Part shown: one piece after another, positions 44,506 through 56,034 of the stretch
How the letters are laid out: every line of letters begins with the position of its first letter
Position numbering within the stretch: position 1 is the stretch's first letter
Source of the DNA: Demequina rhizosphaerae
GTDB taxonomy: Bacteria; Actinomycetota; Actinomycetes; Actinomycetales; Demequinaceae
Assembly (NCBI RefSeq): GCF_000971255.1
Contig: NZ_BBMC01000006.1
Span: 124,001-188,000, forward strand
Direction: 5' to 3'
DNA length: 64,000 bases
Program-made: the position numbers and the translations under genes
Notes under the pieces: generated by a model
Seen by the model: the letters and a program-made list of their open reading frames with translations, nothing else
Databases searched by the model: none
Told to the model about the DNA's origin: nothing

Positions 44506-45687
44506 ATGGCCGCGCCTCGCGTGCTCGTCCTGACGTCGACGCTGCCCGCGCGGATCGGTGACGGCACGCCCGCCTTCGTCGCGGATCTGTCGCGCGAGCT
44601 GGGCCGGGAGTTCGACGTGCGGGTGCTCGCGCCGGCGGTCCCGGGCGGCGCGGAGCGCGAGCGGCTGAGCGACGCGGTCGAGGTGGTGAGGTACCGCTAC
44701 TTCCCGTCGCGGTGGGAGGACCTCGCCGACGGCGCGATCCTCGAGAACGTGCGGTCGCGCCGGTCGCGCATGGCGCAGGTGCCGTTCCTCCTGGGCGGGA
44801 TGGCCGCCGCGGTGCGGCGCGAGATGCGCGACTTCCGGCCCGACGCCGTGCACGCCTTCTGGATCATCCCCCAGGGGATCGTCGCGCACCGCGTCGCGCG
44901 CTCGGTGCCCACGGTGGTGACGACGCTCGGGGGCGACCTCTACGCGCTCGACAACGCGCCGGCCCGCGCCGAGAAGTCGCGCGTGGTGCGCGACGCCGCC
45001 GCCGTCACCGTGATGAACGCCGACATGCGCGAGCGAGTGCTGGCGCTCGGCGCGGACCCGGCGACCACGCACGTCATCCCCATGGGCGCGCGCTTCGTGC
45101 AGGTCGAGCACGACGACCGGCAGGTGACCAAGCCCGCGACGTGGAAGCACCCGGTGCACCTGCTCGCGGTGGGCCGGCTGGTCGAGAAGAAGGGGTTCGA
45201 CGTGCTGCTCGAGGCGCTGCGGCGCTCCCGCGCGCGCATCGACCTCACGATCGTGGGCGACGGCCCCGAGCGCGCGCGGCTCGAGGCCCTGGCGGAGGGG
45301 CTGCCCGTGACGTTCCGCGGCCAGCTGAGCCGCGCGGAGCTCGACGCGGCGCTCGCGCGGGCCGGCATCGCGGTCTTCCCGTCGCGCCGGGCGGCGTCGG
45401 GCGACCAGGACGGCCTGCCGGTGGCGATGCTCGAGGCGATGGGCGCGGGCTGCGCGATCGTGGCCTCGGACCTGCCGGGGCTCAACGAGGCGATCGAGCC
45501 CGGCCGCTCGGGAGTGCTCGTGCCCGAGGGCGACGCCGGCGCGCTCGCCCGCAGCCTCGAGGTGCTGGCCGAGGACCAGGAGCTGCGCGCCGCGCTCGGC
45601 GTCGCGGCCCGCGAGCGGTCGCGCCGCTACTCCGTCGAGGCCGTGGGTGCCGACTACCGGGAGCTGTTCCGCTCCGTGCTGCGCTGA
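44506..45687 (+). CDS. GT4 family glycosyltransferase
   Basis: The protein has 393 aa with a GT-B fold. The N-domain begins RVLVLTSTLPARIGDGTPAF; the C-domain has LLAVGRLVEKKGFDVLLEALR, LTIVGDGPERARLEALA and the nucleotide-sugar motif GLPVAMLEAMGAGCAIVASDLPGLNE with the EX7E pattern. It transfers an activated sugar to a glycan or lipid acceptor at the cytosolic face. The restriction-modification genes begin 73 bp after its stop, and base composition drops there. Confidence 0.9.
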   Translation: MAAPRVLVLTSTLPARIGDGTPAFVADLSRELGREFDVRVLAPAVPGGAERERLSDAVEVVRYRYFPSRWEDLADGAILENVRSRRSRMAQVPFLLGGMAAAVRREMRDFRPDAVHAFWIIPQGIVAHRVARSVPTVVTTLGGDLYALDNAPARAEKSRVVRDAAAVTVMNADMRERVLALGADPATTHVIPMGARFVQVEHDDRQVTKPATWKHPVHLLAVGRLVEKKGFDVLLEALRRSRARIDLTIVGDGPERARLEALAEGLPVTFRGQLSRAELDAALARAGIAVFPSRRAASGDQDGLPVAMLEAMGAGCAIVASDLPGLNEAIEPGRSGVLVPEGDAGALARSLEVLAEDQELRAALGVAARERSRRYSVEAVGADYRELFRSVLR

Positions 45688-45753
45688 GCCGCACCAGGAA
45701 TCGCACTGTAGTTGGCGCGCGCCGCAAGCAACCCGATCTATTTCCTGCTATTT

Positions 45754-45770
45754 CACTGGCATGACCAGTG
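45754..45770. promoter_or_regulatory. inverted repeat over the start codon of the RM endonuclease gene
   Basis: CACTGG and CCAGTG flank five bases that include the ATG (45761). A protein bound here would block both transcription and translation of the putative nuclease. CTATTTC occurs twice just before it, with a 10-bp period. Confidence 0.5.
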
Positions 45771-46741
45771 TGCCAGCTAATACCAGCCGTTCAGTCGAGG
45801 ATCGATTCATCGGGTCCGTTGGAGGAATGCTGTCTCGACCCGACTTCCTGCTGCCGCTCGCAGCGGCAGACCGCCAGTTTCGCGAGCACTACTACGGGCT
45901 CAACTCCGCAGCGCTGCTTGAGGACCTGTTCTACGACGCGCTCGGCAACTACATCAAGCAGGTCGAGCCTGCCACCGCGCTCGTCCGCCCACCGGCCGGA
46001 CAGAAGGGCTGGGACTACGAGTACGAGGGGGTGAAGTTCTCGCACAAGGTGGCTCAGTCGATAGGAGCGATCGCCGCGATCTGGGACGCGACGATCGTCG
46101 TAGACCGATGGACGGTCAATGAGCCAGTGGTGTACTCCGTGACCGAGAATGCACCGGCCAAGGGCATTCGCGTCACCCTGCCTACGGGCTCCGAAATCCG
46201 GACGCGATCGCTCGCTTCGCTGAATCGCAATGACCCGCTCGGCGGACGCTCGATTCTCATGGTCGAGTGGCCCCAGTCCTCGCGCACACCCAAGTTGATT
46301 TCCGCGTTCCACGGCGGCGCAAACGACTCCGTTGGCGCGGTCCTGCCGTTTGCGCAGGCGTGGGCTTCGATCACGGATGCGGTGACTCCGAACCGAGCGA
46401 TCAACGAGATCGACTTCCTCGTGAGCGCTCGCGCGCTTTCCAAGAGCGAGTTGCAGGCCCTCGCTCAGGAGGCACCGATCGACATTGCCGCCAAGGTACG
46501 CGCCGGCTTCTATGTCTTCCCACGCAGTGAACTCGTCGATCTTGAGGTCGAACGCAACAACCGGGCGGTGCTGATTCCCAAGCGCATCGTCGAGCAACTC
46601 GTGGCGAATGCCCGCGCGTTCGGACATTTCGTTCCGATGCCGCGCTGGTACGGACCGTACGCCGCCGACACGCCTCCAGACATGTACCTCGCCCAGCGCC
46701 GGGAGTTCGACCTGCGCTTCAGCGCCCGCGGCGCACATTGA
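45761..46741 (+). CDS. probable type II restriction endonuclease
   Basis: The protein has 326 aa and matches no family I can name. It is called a nuclease because it directly precedes a C5-cytosine methyltransferase, and because GWDYEYEGVKFSHK resembles a PD-(D/E)xK core (acidic pair then a beta-strand with Lys). LLEDLFYDALGNYIKQVEP before it fits a helical start. Base composition is clearly lower in GC than its neighbours, a sign of transfer. It has no signal or membrane helix. The cognate site cannot be predicted from sequence alone. Confidence 0.6.
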   Translation: MTSVPANTSRSVEDRFIGSVGGMLSRPDFLLPLAAADRQFREHYYGLNSAALLEDLFYDALGNYIKQVEPATALVRPPAGQKGWDYEYEGVKFSHKVAQSIGAIAAIWDATIVVDRWTVNEPVVYSVTENAPAKGIRVTLPTGSEIRTRSLASLNRNDPLGGRSILMVEWPQSSRTPKLISAFHGGANDSVGAVLPFAQAWASITDAVTPNRAINEIDFLVSARALSKSELQALAQEAPIDIAAKVRAGFYVFPRSELVDLEVERNNRAVLIPKRIVEQLVANARAFGHFVPMPRWYGPYAADTPPDMYLAQRREFDLRFSARGAH

Positions 46742-46787
46742 AACCGCTGGTAGTTGAGCCGTACTAGCTATTGTCTGGACCGACAGG

Positions 46788-46793
46788 TAAGCT
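46788..46793 (+). promoter_or_regulatory. -10 box TAAGCT before the methyltransferase gene
   Basis: TAAGCT ends 6 nt before the GTG at 46800. It would give the methyltransferase its own leaderless transcript, separate from the nuclease gene, as RM systems often need. Confidence 0.5.
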
Positions 46794-46799
46794 TTCAGC

Positions 46800-48089
46800 G
46801 TGTTCACTTTCATCGACCTCTTCGCCGGCATCGGAGGCTTCCACCACGCGCTCAGTGGGGCAGGTGGCCAGTGCGTGTTCGTCAGCGAGATCGATGAACA
46901 GGCGAAGCGAATCTACGAGCAGAACTGGGGCGACCACGTCACACCCAGAGAGGGCCGTCCGCTGCTCGAAGGCGACATCATCCCGTTGACTGACCCTGAG
47001 GTCCAGCACATCCCCGACCACGATGTGCTTGCCGCCGGCTTCCCATGCCAGCCCTTCTCGAAGAGCGGCTTCCAGCGCGGCATCAACGAGACTCGCGGAA
47101 CGTTGTTCTTCAACATCGCAAAGATTTTGGAGGCAAAGCGGCCCCGCGTGATCATTCTCGAGAACGTTAGAAACCTCGCAGGTCCACGCCATCGCGAGAC
47201 GTGGAGCACGATTATTCGGACCCTGCGGGACCTCGGCTACAAGGTGAGCGACACGCCCACCGTATTCTCGCCGCACCTCCTTCCACCGGAGCTCGGGGGC
47301 ACACCCCAGATCCGCGACCGCGTCTTTATCGTCGGCACCCATGTTGGGCGGGAGCGTGCGTGGGCGGAAGCCGACTCAACGCCCACACTCGAGCGCAAGC
47401 CCGTGGACGGCTGGAACCCGAGCATGTGGGACCTGGACACTCACGTTCTCCTAGACGAATCCGAGGTCCCATCAACTGGGCCGCACCGGCTCTCGGCAGA
47501 GGAGATCCGCTGGATCGACGTGTGGGACGACTTCGTCACGACGCTCCTAGAAGTCCGAGATGGAACACCGCTACCGGGGTTCCCGATCTGGGCCGACGAG
47601 TTCCGGGACGTCCCTGCGATCACTTCCTCGACTCCGAAGTGGAAGGCAGATTTCCTGCGCAAGAACTCCGAGTTCTACGTCGAGCACAGAGACGCCATTG
47701 ACACCTGGCTGGCACGCCACGGCGGTCTCGCCGGCTTCCCGCCCTCGCGCCGCAAACTCGAGTGGCAAGCTCAGGATGCACCTTCGCTTTGGGCCACCGC
47801 CATGCACTTCAGGCCGAGTGGAATCCGGGCCAAGAAGCCGACGTATCTTCCCGCTATGGTCGCGATCACCCAGACATCGATCATTGGACCTCGACGTCGT
47901 CGCATTACGGTCCGTGAGGGCGCTCGACTCCAGGGCCTACCTGACACATTTTCATTCGAAGGCCAGCCCCAGTCAGCCAGTTTCAAGCAGTTGGGCAATG
48001 GCGTGTCCGCCGGAGTGGTTGGTTTCATCCTGCGTGAGTCAGGCGCGCTGGAACTGCTCGCCGAACAAACCCAAGCGGGAGCCGCGTAG
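46800..48089 (+). CDS. DNA (cytosine-5) methyltransferase of a type II RM system
   Basis: The protein has 429 aa. The C5 motifs are in order: I FTFIDLFAGIGGFHHAL, IV GFPCQPFSKSG with the nucleophile C83, VI VIILENVRNL, VIII PQIRDRVFIVG, a variable target-recognition region (about 190-345), IX REGARLQGLPDTF and X FKQLGNGVSAGVV. It protects host DNA from the upstream nuclease. There is no N-terminal HTH extension. The gene has lower GC than its neighbours. Its stop codon ends at the base just before the rmlB stop codon of the opposite strand. Confidence 0.93.
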   Translation: MFTFIDLFAGIGGFHHALSGAGGQCVFVSEIDEQAKRIYEQNWGDHVTPREGRPLLEGDIIPLTDPEVQHIPDHDVLAAGFPCQPFSKSGFQRGINETRGTLFFNIAKILEAKRPRVIILENVRNLAGPRHRETWSTIIRTLRDLGYKVSDTPTVFSPHLLPPELGGTPQIRDRVFIVGTHVGRERAWAEADSTPTLERKPVDGWNPSMWDLDTHVLLDESEVPSTGPHRLSAEEIRWIDVWDDFVTTLLEVRDGTPLPGFPIWADEFRDVPAITSSTPKWKADFLRKNSEFYVEHRDAIDTWLARHGGLAGFPPSRRKLEWQAQDAPSLWATAMHFRPSGIRAKKPTYLPAMVAITQTSIIGPRRRRITVREGARLQGLPDTFSFEGQPQSASFKQLGNGVSAGVVGFILRESGALELLAEQTQAGAA

Positions 48090-50078
<1,989 letters not shown>

Positions 50079-50121
50079 TTAAATGTGCGAGACGTCCCGG
50101 GCGAGCGCCGCGGATAACGCT

Positions 50122-50127
50122 TACATT
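50122..50127 (+). promoter_or_regulatory. -10 box TACATT for glgP
   Basis: TACATT ends 7 nt before the GTG at 50135. This supports GTG 50135 as the glgP start over ATG 50156. Confidence 0.5.
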
Positions 50128-50134
50128 GGCCAGT

Positions 50135-52594
50135 GTGAACGACTTCCCGCCTCCCATGGCCGCGCCCGACCACACCGTCGAGGCCTTCACCTGGCATTTC
50201 CTGCACGAGATCAACTTCGGGCAGGGCACGGACCTGTACCGCGCGTCCACGAACGACAAGTACCTCGCGCTCGCGCGGACGGTGCGTCACTACCTCGCGG
50301 CCCGCTGGCTCGTGAACCTGCGCCACCAGTACGAGACCCAGTCGAAGGCGGTCGCGTACCTGTCGGCGGAGTTCCTCCTGGGCCCGCAGCTCGAGAACAA
50401 CCTGCTCGCCGCGGGCCTCGAGGACATCGCGGCGCAGTCGCTCGCCAACCTCGGGATCGACATCGACGAGCTGCGCGGCGTAGAGGTCGAGCCGGGCCTG
50501 GGCAACGGCGGCCTCGGCCGCCTCGCGGCGTGCTTCATCGACTCGCTCGCGACGCTCAACGTGCCCTCGGTGGGCTACGGCATCCGGTACGAGTACGGCA
50601 TCTTCCGCCAGACGTTCGTCGACGGCAAGCAGGTCGAGAAGCCCGACAACTGGCTCGCGATGGGCTCGCCGTGGGAGATCGCCCACCCGGAGAACGCGGT
50701 CGAGGTGAGCTTCGGCGGCCACGTCGAGGACGAGGGCGAGGGCCGCCGCTGGGTGCCCGAGTGGTCCGTGCTGGGCGTGCCCTACAACTACATGGTCCCC
50801 GGCTACCTCAACGGCCGCGTCAACACGCTGCGCCTGTGGAGCGCGGAGGCGACCAAGGCGTTCGACCTCAAGATCTTCAACGCCGGCGACTACGCCCAGG
50901 CGGTGCGCGCGCAGACCTTCGCGGAGAACATCTCCAAGGTGCTCTACCCCGAGGACTCGACGCCGCAGGGCAAGGAGCTGCGCCTCCAGCAGCAGTACTT
51001 CTTCGTCGCGTGCTCGCTGCGCGACTTCATCGAGACGGTGCTGCCGGAGGACTACGACCTGCACCGCCTGCCCGAGCGCATCGTCTTCCAGCTCAACGAC
51101 ACGCACCCCGTCATCGCGGTGCCCGAGCTCATGCGCCTCCTCATCGACGAGCGCGGCTGGGACTGGGACGAGGCGTGGGCCGTCACGCAGCAGGTGTTCG
51201 CGTACACGTGCCACACGCTGCTGCCCGAGGCGCTCGAAGTGTGGTCCGTCGACCTGCTCGGCCGCCTGCTGCCGCGCCACCTCGAGATCATCTACCGCAT
51301 CAACGAGGAGTTCCTCGTGAAGGTGCGCGAGGCGTACCCGGGCGACGAGCTGCGCGTGCGCCGCATGTCGATCGTCGCGGAGCAGCCCGAGCGCGCCATC
51401 CGCATGGCGCACCTCGCGACCGTGGCGGGCCACAAGGTCAACGGCGTCGCGGAGCTGCACTCGCAGCTGCTCGCCGACAAGGTGCTGCACGACTTCGCCG
51501 AGATGTGGCCCGAGAAGTTCACCAACGTCACCAACGGCGTGACGCCGCGCCGCTTCGTAAGGCTCGCGAACCCGAGCCTGTCGGGACTCATCACGGAGGC
51601 GATCGGCGACGGCTGGATCACCGACCTCGAGCAGCTGCGCGGCCTGGAGCCGCTCGCCGAGGACGCCGAGTTCCGGCGCCGCTTCCGCGAGGTCAAGGGC
51701 TTCAACAAGCGCCAGCTCGCGGAGACGCTGTGGGTGCGCGACGGCGTCGAGCTCGCGGGCGACGCGATGGTCGACGCGATGGTCAAGCGCCTCCACGAGT
51801 ACAAGCGCCAGTCGCTCAAGCTGCTCCACATCGTGTCGCTGTACGAGGGCATCACGTCGGGCCGCATCCCGCTCGAGTCGGTCACGCCGCGCACGTTCGT
51901 GTTCGGCGCGAAGGCGGCGCCGGGCTACGTCCGCGCAAAGGAGACCATCGAGCTCATCAACGCGGTGGGCCGCACCATCAACGAGGACAAGGCCCTCGAG
52001 GGGCGTCTCAAGGTGGTCTTCCCGCCCAACTACAACGTCACGCTCGCGGAGCGGCTCATCCCCGCCGCCGACCTGTCGGAGCAGATCTCGCTCGCCGGCA
52101 AGGAGGCATCCGGCACGGGCAACATGAAGTTCGCGCTCAACGGCGCGCTCACCATCGGCACGGACGACGGCGCGAACGTCGAGATCCGCCAGCTCGTGGG
52201 CGACGACAACTTCTTCCTGTTCGGCATGACGGAGCCGGAGGCGGCCGCGCTGCAGTCGAAGGGCTACGACCCGGGCTCGTACTACGAGTCGGACCCGCAG
52301 CTGAAGGCCGCGCTCGACATGATCGTCTCGGGCGTCTTCACGGACGGCAACCGCGACGGCGCGGCGGGCTCGATCTTCTCGAGCCTCACCGAGCGCGACC
52401 GCTTCATGGCGCTCGCCGACTTCCGCTCGTACATGGACGCGCAGGACCGCGTCGACGCGGCGTACACGGACCACGAGGCGTGGAGCCGGTCCGCGGTGCT
52501 CAACGTGGCGCGCAGCGGCTTCTTCTCCTCGGACCGATCGATCCGCGACTACCTCGACCGGATCTGGGGCGCGCACCCCGTCGACAACGGCTGA
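50135..52594 (+). CDS. glgP: glycogen/alpha-glucan phosphorylase
   Basis: The protein has 819 aa, the usual GT35 length. [48 protein letters not shown] and the PLP site [20 protein letters not shown] with K665 are all present. It uses phosphate to release glucose-1-phosphate from glycogen ends in the cytosol. That product also feeds RmlA, which is encoded divergently next door. Start GTG 50135 follows a TACATT box. Confidence 0.96.
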   Translation: MNDFPPPMAAPDHTVEAFTWHFLHEINFGQGTDLYRASTNDKYLALARTVRHYLAARWLVNLRHQYETQSKAVAYLSAEFLLGPQLENNLLAAGLEDIAAQSLANLGIDIDELRGVEVEPGLGNGGLGRLAACFIDSLATLNVPSVGYGIRYEYGIFRQTFVDGKQVEKPDNWLAMGSPWEIAHPENAVEVSFGGHVEDEGEGRRWVPEWSVLGVPYNYMVPGYLNGRVNTLRLWSAEATKAFDLKIFNAGDYAQAVRAQTFAENISKVLYPEDSTPQGKELRLQQQYFFVACSLRDFIETVLPEDYDLHRLPERIVFQLNDTHPVIAVPELMRLLIDERGWDWDEAWAVTQQVFAYTCHTLLPEALEVWSVDLLGRLLPRHLEIIYRINEEFLVKVREAYPGDELRVRRMSIVAEQPERAIRMAHLATVAGHKVNGVAELHSQLLADKVLHDFAEMWPEKFTNVTNGVTPRRFVRLANPSLSGLITEAIGDGWITDLEQLRGLEPLAEDAEFRRRFREVKGFNKRQLAETLWVRDGVELAGDAMVDAMVKRLHEYKRQSLKLLHIVSLYEGITSGRIPLESVTPRTFVFGAKAAPGYVRAKETIELINAVGRTINEDKALEGRLKVVFPPNYNVTLAERLIPAADLSEQISLAGKEASGTGNMKFALNGALTIGTDDGANVEIRQLVGDDNFFLFGMTEPEAAALQSKGYDPGSYYESDPQLKAALDMIVSGVFTDGNRDGAAGSIFSSLTERDRFMALADFRSYMDAQDRVDAAYTDHEAWSRSAVLNVARSGFFSSDRSIRDYLDRIWGAHPVDNG

Positions 52595-52659
52595 ACGCGC
52601 ATCGCCCCTGGCAGGTCGGCGCGCCTGCCACCTGCCGCGGCGACGGATCGATGTCGCTT

Positions 52660-52701
52660 CGGTCCGTCATGCGGGTCGGAACCGACCCGCATGACGGACC
52701 G
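52660..52701. repeat. 42-bp perfect palindrome after glgP
   Basis: Two 20-bp arms, the left CGGTCCGTCATGCGGGTCGG, are perfect inverted repeats around a central AA. A degenerate relative lies at 59825-59866, also after a plus-strand gene. It could act as a transcription terminator or be a REP-like element. No T-run follows. Confidence 0.9.
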
Positions 52702-52810
52702 CCGGGCCATGCCTCCGACCGCGAGGCTGGCGCGGCGGGAGGCAGGCTGGCGCGGCGGGTACGCGGGGCTGCAGCGGGGCGCAGGGGGACGATGCGGCGG
52801 CCGCCTGCCG

Positions 52811-53314
52811 TCAGCGCGCGGCGAGCGCCTCCCGCGCGGCGACGATCACGCCCTCCGCGCCCGCCTCGACCTGCGCGAGCGTGGTGCGGAAGTCCTCCAT
52901 GCCGCCGTACCAGGGGTCGTCGATGTCGAGCACGTGCTCGTCGAGCCCGTCGACCGCGGGCGCCTCGGGGTCGAACTCGCGGTACATCCGCACCACCGGC
53001 CGGTCGGTGAGGTCGCGCAGGCGGCGGGCGTGCCCGGCCGTCATCGCGAGCACGAGGTCGGCGGAGCCGAGGTCCGCGGCGGTGACGCGCCGGGCCGCGC
53101 GGCGGGGCACGATGTAGCCCGCGTCGCGCAGCACGGCGGCCGCGCGGCGGTCGATGGGGTTGCCGTGCTCCTCGGAGCTCACGCCCGTCGACCACACCTC
53201 GACCACATCGCCCAGCCCCGCGTCGGCGAGGCGCGCCTTGAGCACCACCTCCGCCATCGGGGAGCGGCAGATGTTGCCGGTGCACACGGTCATGATGCGG
53301 AACGGGGAGGCCAT
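52811..53314 (-). CDS. low-molecular-weight protein tyrosine phosphatase
   Basis: The protein has 167 aa. The P-loop is VCTGNICRSPMAE with C11 and R17 (C-x5-R-S), and DIDDPWYGG holds the general-acid Asp. It removes phosphate from tyrosine, often on regulators of polysaccharide export; the rml genes lie 3 kb away but no tyrosine kinase is seen here. The start ATG at 53314 leaves 7 bp to the CYTH-CHAD gene, so the pair is probably cotranscribed. Confidence 0.92.
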   Translation of the reverse strand: MASPFRIMTVCTGNICRSPMAEVVLKARLADAGLGDVVEVWSTGVSSEEHGNPIDRRAAAVLRDAGYIVPRRAARRVTAADLGSADLVLAMTAGHARRLRDLTDRPVVRMYREFDPEAPAVDGLDEHVLDIDDPWYGGMEDFRTTLAQVEAGAEGVIVAAREALAAR

Positions 53315-53321
53315 GGCCCCA

Positions 53322-54878
53322 TCATCCCTTGCCGCCCCCGCGCCCCTTCCCGTCACGATCCCGCCGCGTCCAGCCGGCCACCCGCGGCCGCGACGCGCGC
53401 TCCCACGCGTCGCGCTGCGCGTCGAGCGCGTGCCTGGCGCGCGTGTGCTCGCCCGCCGCGAGCACGCCATAGGTGAAGGACGGCTCGCCCGCCTCGTGAG
53501 CGTGCCTCGCCTGGCTCCGCAGCAGGTCCGCGAGCGCGATCGCGTCGTGCTGCGTGCCGAGCGCCTCCTGCACCCCGTCGAGCCGGCTCGCGAGGCGACG
53601 GGCGCGGTGCCCGAACACGGGCTCGACGGCCTCGGCCGCGTAGCGGGCCCGCTTGGCGGCCTTGCGCGCCTCGTGCAGCAGCTCGTCCCGGTGGGCCGCC
53701 GGGGCGGCCGCCGCGGCCGCATGCCTCCGGTCCACCCGCCTCCACGCGCGGCGCACGTGGCGTCGTAGTTCGCGGTCCGCGCGACGGCGCGCGCGCGGCG
53801 TGAGCGGCGGGTCGGCCGCGAGCGCCTCGAGCCCGCGCAGCAGCGCCAGGTAGCGCGGCCCCGCCATCTTCTCGGTGGCGAGCCGCCAGGCCTCGCGGTA
53901 CTCAGTCGTGGCGCCCCCCACGAGCTCCTCGCGCACCGGGCCCACCACGAGCGCGCCCGGCAGCGCGTCGATCGCCGCCGCGAGGCGGTCGCGCCGCACC
54001 TCCGCGTCGCGCGCGACCCCCAGCACCCTGCCCCACCAGCGGAGCTCGTAGCGCAGCGGCTCCGTCACATCGGGGTCGAGCAGCGGACCGAAGCTCGCGA
54101 GCGCGGCACGCAGCCGGCGGGTCGCCACCCGCGCCCGGTGCACGGAGTCGGGAAGGTCGCGCCGCACGTCGGGGTCGCGCCGCGCCAGCTCGTCGACCTG
54201 CGCGCGCAGGTACGCCGCGACGACGTCGCCCGCGGTCGGCCGGTCCGGGATCGCCGGCTCGGGCTCCTCCTCGAGGGCGAGCGCGCGGGCGAGCTTGGGG
54301 CGGGACGATGCGGCGGTCGCGCCCGCCTCGACGAGCGCCTCGACCACCCGGCCCAGCAGCGCATCGTCCCCTTCCACGGCCTCGGCCTCGATCTCCGCCC
54401 ACCCGCGGTCGCCCTCCCGGTCGCCGAGCCCGGTGGCGGCGACCTCGTCGCGCGCGATCGCGACGAGCGGGGCGCCGGCCCGGTCGCGCAGCTCGGTGAC
54501 GCGGCGCCGGGTGACGAGGCGCGCCACGGGGACGAGCGGCTCGCCCAGCGCGAGCCCCGTGACGAGCGCCGTCAGCGCGGGGGGCGACTCCTCGCCGGAC
54601 CCGAGGGGACGCTGGATCTCGGTGCGGGAGCCGTCGCCGGCCGGGAGCTTGAGGTGCCAGCCGGGCTCGTCGTCGCCGGTGCGGCGGCGCAGGGTGACGC
54701 CGCGGCGCAGCAGGCGCAGGTCCGCGGTGTCGAGGTAGAGGGCGTCGAGCTCGACGGCCGGGAGGTCCGCCGCGGCGGCGACGCCGGCCTCGCGCAGGTC
54801 GTCGCGTCCGGCCAGGTCGGGAAGGTCCCAGCCGCGCGGCGCCTCGAGCGTGACCTCGAGCTCCCGGTGCTCGCTCAT
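53322..54878 (-). CDS. CYTH-CHAD domain protein
   Basis: The protein has 518 aa. The N-terminal CYTH domain has the E-x-E-x-T start HRELEVTLEAP, with DLPAVELDALYLDTADLRLLRRGVTLRRR, and later charged strands of the triphosphate tunnel. The C-terminal CHAD domain (about 215-490) is helical and His/Arg-rich (VHRARVATRRLRAALASF, LLHEARKAAKRARYAAEAV), which binds polyphosphate. It may hydrolyse triphosphates or target polyphosphate granules. The two copies of the decamer at 54302 and 54361 fall in the linker between domains. Confidence 0.9.
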   Translation of the reverse strand: MSEHRELEVTLEAPRGWDLPDLAGRDDLREAGVAAAADLPAVELDALYLDTADLRLLRRGVTLRRRTGDDEPGWHLKLPAGDGSRTEIQRPLGSGEESPPALTALVTGLALGEPLVPVARLVTRRRVTELRDRAGAPLVAIARDEVAATGLGDREGDRGWAEIEAEAVEGDDALLGRVVEALVEAGATAASSRPKLARALALEEEPEPAIPDRPTAGDVVAAYLRAQVDELARRDPDVRRDLPDSVHRARVATRRLRAALASFGPLLDPDVTEPLRYELRWWGRVLGVARDAEVRRDRLAAAIDALPGALVVGPVREELVGGATTEYREAWRLATEKMAGPRYLALLRGLEALAADPPLTPRARRRADRELRRHVRRAWRRVDRRHAAAAAAPAAHRDELLHEARKAAKRARYAAEAVEPVFGHRARRLASRLDGVQEALGTQHDAIALADLLRSQARHAHEAGEPSFTYGVLAAGEHTRARHALDAQRDAWERASRPRVAGWTRRDRDGKGRGGGKG

Positions 54879-54927
54879 CCCTCCGGTCTAGCAGGCGGGA
54901 CGGCGGCGCGTGCGGCGGGGCGCCGGG

Positions 54928-55302
54928 TCAGCGGGACGTGCGTCCCCGGAGCCGGTCGATCTCGCGCCTCTCGCGCTTGGTGGGACGGCCCGCGCCGCGG
55001 TCGCGCTGGCCGAACGGCGAGGCGAGCTCCTTGGGCGGGGGCGGCGGGCTGTGGTCGAGGTAGGCGGACTGCGCGACGGGAGCGCCCACGCGCTTGGTGA
55101 GGAGCTGGCGCACCTCGACGATGCGGAGCCGCTCGCCGCCGCGCACCTCGACGGTGCTGCCGACCCCGACCTTCTGCGCGGGCTTGGCCCGCTCGCCGTC
55201 GATGCGGACGTGGCCGGCGCGGCACGCGGCGGTCGCCTGCGAGCGCGTCTTGTACAGGCGCACCGCCCACACCCACGCGTCCACCCGCACCGACTCGGCC
55301 AT
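54928..55302 (-). CDS. S4-domain RNA-binding protein (Hsp15-like)
   Basis: The protein has 124 aa. The S4 domain is at the N-terminus: VRVDAWVWAVRLYKTRSQATAACRAGHVRIDGERAKPAQKVGVGSTVEV. The C-terminal half is basic with KELASPFGQRDRGAGRPTKRERREIDRLRG, as in the HslR/Hsp15 group that helps recycle stalled 50S subunits. It is cytosolic. Confidence 0.9.
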   Translation of the reverse strand: MAESVRVDAWVWAVRLYKTRSQATAACRAGHVRIDGERAKPAQKVGVGSTVEVRGGERLRIVEVRQLLTKRVGAPVAQSAYLDHSPPPPPKELASPFGQRDRGAGRPTKRERREIDRLRGRTSR

Positions 55303-55345
55303 CCGTCGAGGGTACGCCCGCAGCGCATCGTCCCTGGGCCACGCC

Positions 55346-55351
55346 TACGCT
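55346..55351 (+). promoter_or_regulatory. -10 box TACGCT of a likely leaderless transcript
   Basis: TACGCT ends 7 nt before the ATG at 55359, and no SD is present. A GCATCGTCCC decamer lies just upstream at 55325-55334. Confidence 0.45.
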
Positions 55352-55358
55352 GAGGGGC

Positions 55359-55985
55359 ATGGACACCCTGCTCGAGGTGATCGGCTGGATCGGCACCATC
55401 CTGGTGGTGCTGTCGCTCACGCAGTCGCGCGTGATGCGCTTCCGGTGGATGAACCTCATCGGCTCGCTGCTCGCGACGCTATACAACGGCGTGATCGGGA
55501 TCTGGCCGTTCTTCGCCATGAACCTCGCGATCAGCATCATCAACACGTACTGGATCCTGCGCCTCAACCGCGAGCGCCACGACCCGGGCGTGTACAAGGT
55601 GCTCCCGATGGACCCCGAGGACCCGTTCCTCCAGCACGTGCTCGCGGTGCACGCCAAGGACATCGCCGCGCACCAGCCCGACTTCACCGCGAAGGCGCTC
55701 GGTGCCGCGCGGCGGGCGACCTTCCTGGTGACGCGCGGGGACGAGGCGGTGGGCGTGGTCGCGGTGCGCGACGAGGGCGCCGGCACCGGGCTCGTCGAGC
55801 TCGACTGGGTCAAGCCGCGCTTCCGCGACTTCACGCCCGGCGAGTTCGTCTACCGCGACTCGGGCGCGCTCACCGCGGCCGGGTTCCGCCGCGTCGAGAT
55901 CGAGACGCACGAGGCGCTCGACCGCGAGTACCTGCGCAAGGTCGGGTTCAGCACGCAGGGCACCCGCTGGGTGCGGGACCTCTAG
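55359..55985 (+). CDS. YgjV-like membrane domain fused to a GNAT-like domain
   Basis: The protein has 208 aa. Residues 1-75 hold three short helices (LLEVIGWIGTILVVLSLTQ, MNLIGSLLATLYNGVIGIWPFF, INTYWILRLNRE) as in YgjV-type membrane proteins. Residues about 85-208 look like a soluble alpha/beta domain with AARRATFLVTRGDEAVGVVAVRD and LDREYLRKVGFSTQGTRWVRDL, like the end of a GNAT fold, though the acetyl-CoA loop is not obvious. It may be a membrane-bound sensor or enzyme; the function is unknown. Confidence 0.7.
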   Translation: MDTLLEVIGWIGTILVVLSLTQSRVMRFRWMNLIGSLLATLYNGVIGIWPFFAMNLAISIINTYWILRLNRERHDPGVYKVLPMDPEDPFLQHVLAVHAKDIAAHQPDFTAKALGAARRATFLVTRGDEAVGVVAVRDEGAGTGLVELDWVKPRFRDFTPGEFVYRDSGALTAAGFRRVEIETHEALDREYLRKVGFSTQGTRWVRDL

Positions 55986-56034
55986 GCCTCCCGTGCGTGC
56001 CGTCCGTCCCGCGAACGCGTGACAGACTTCTGAG

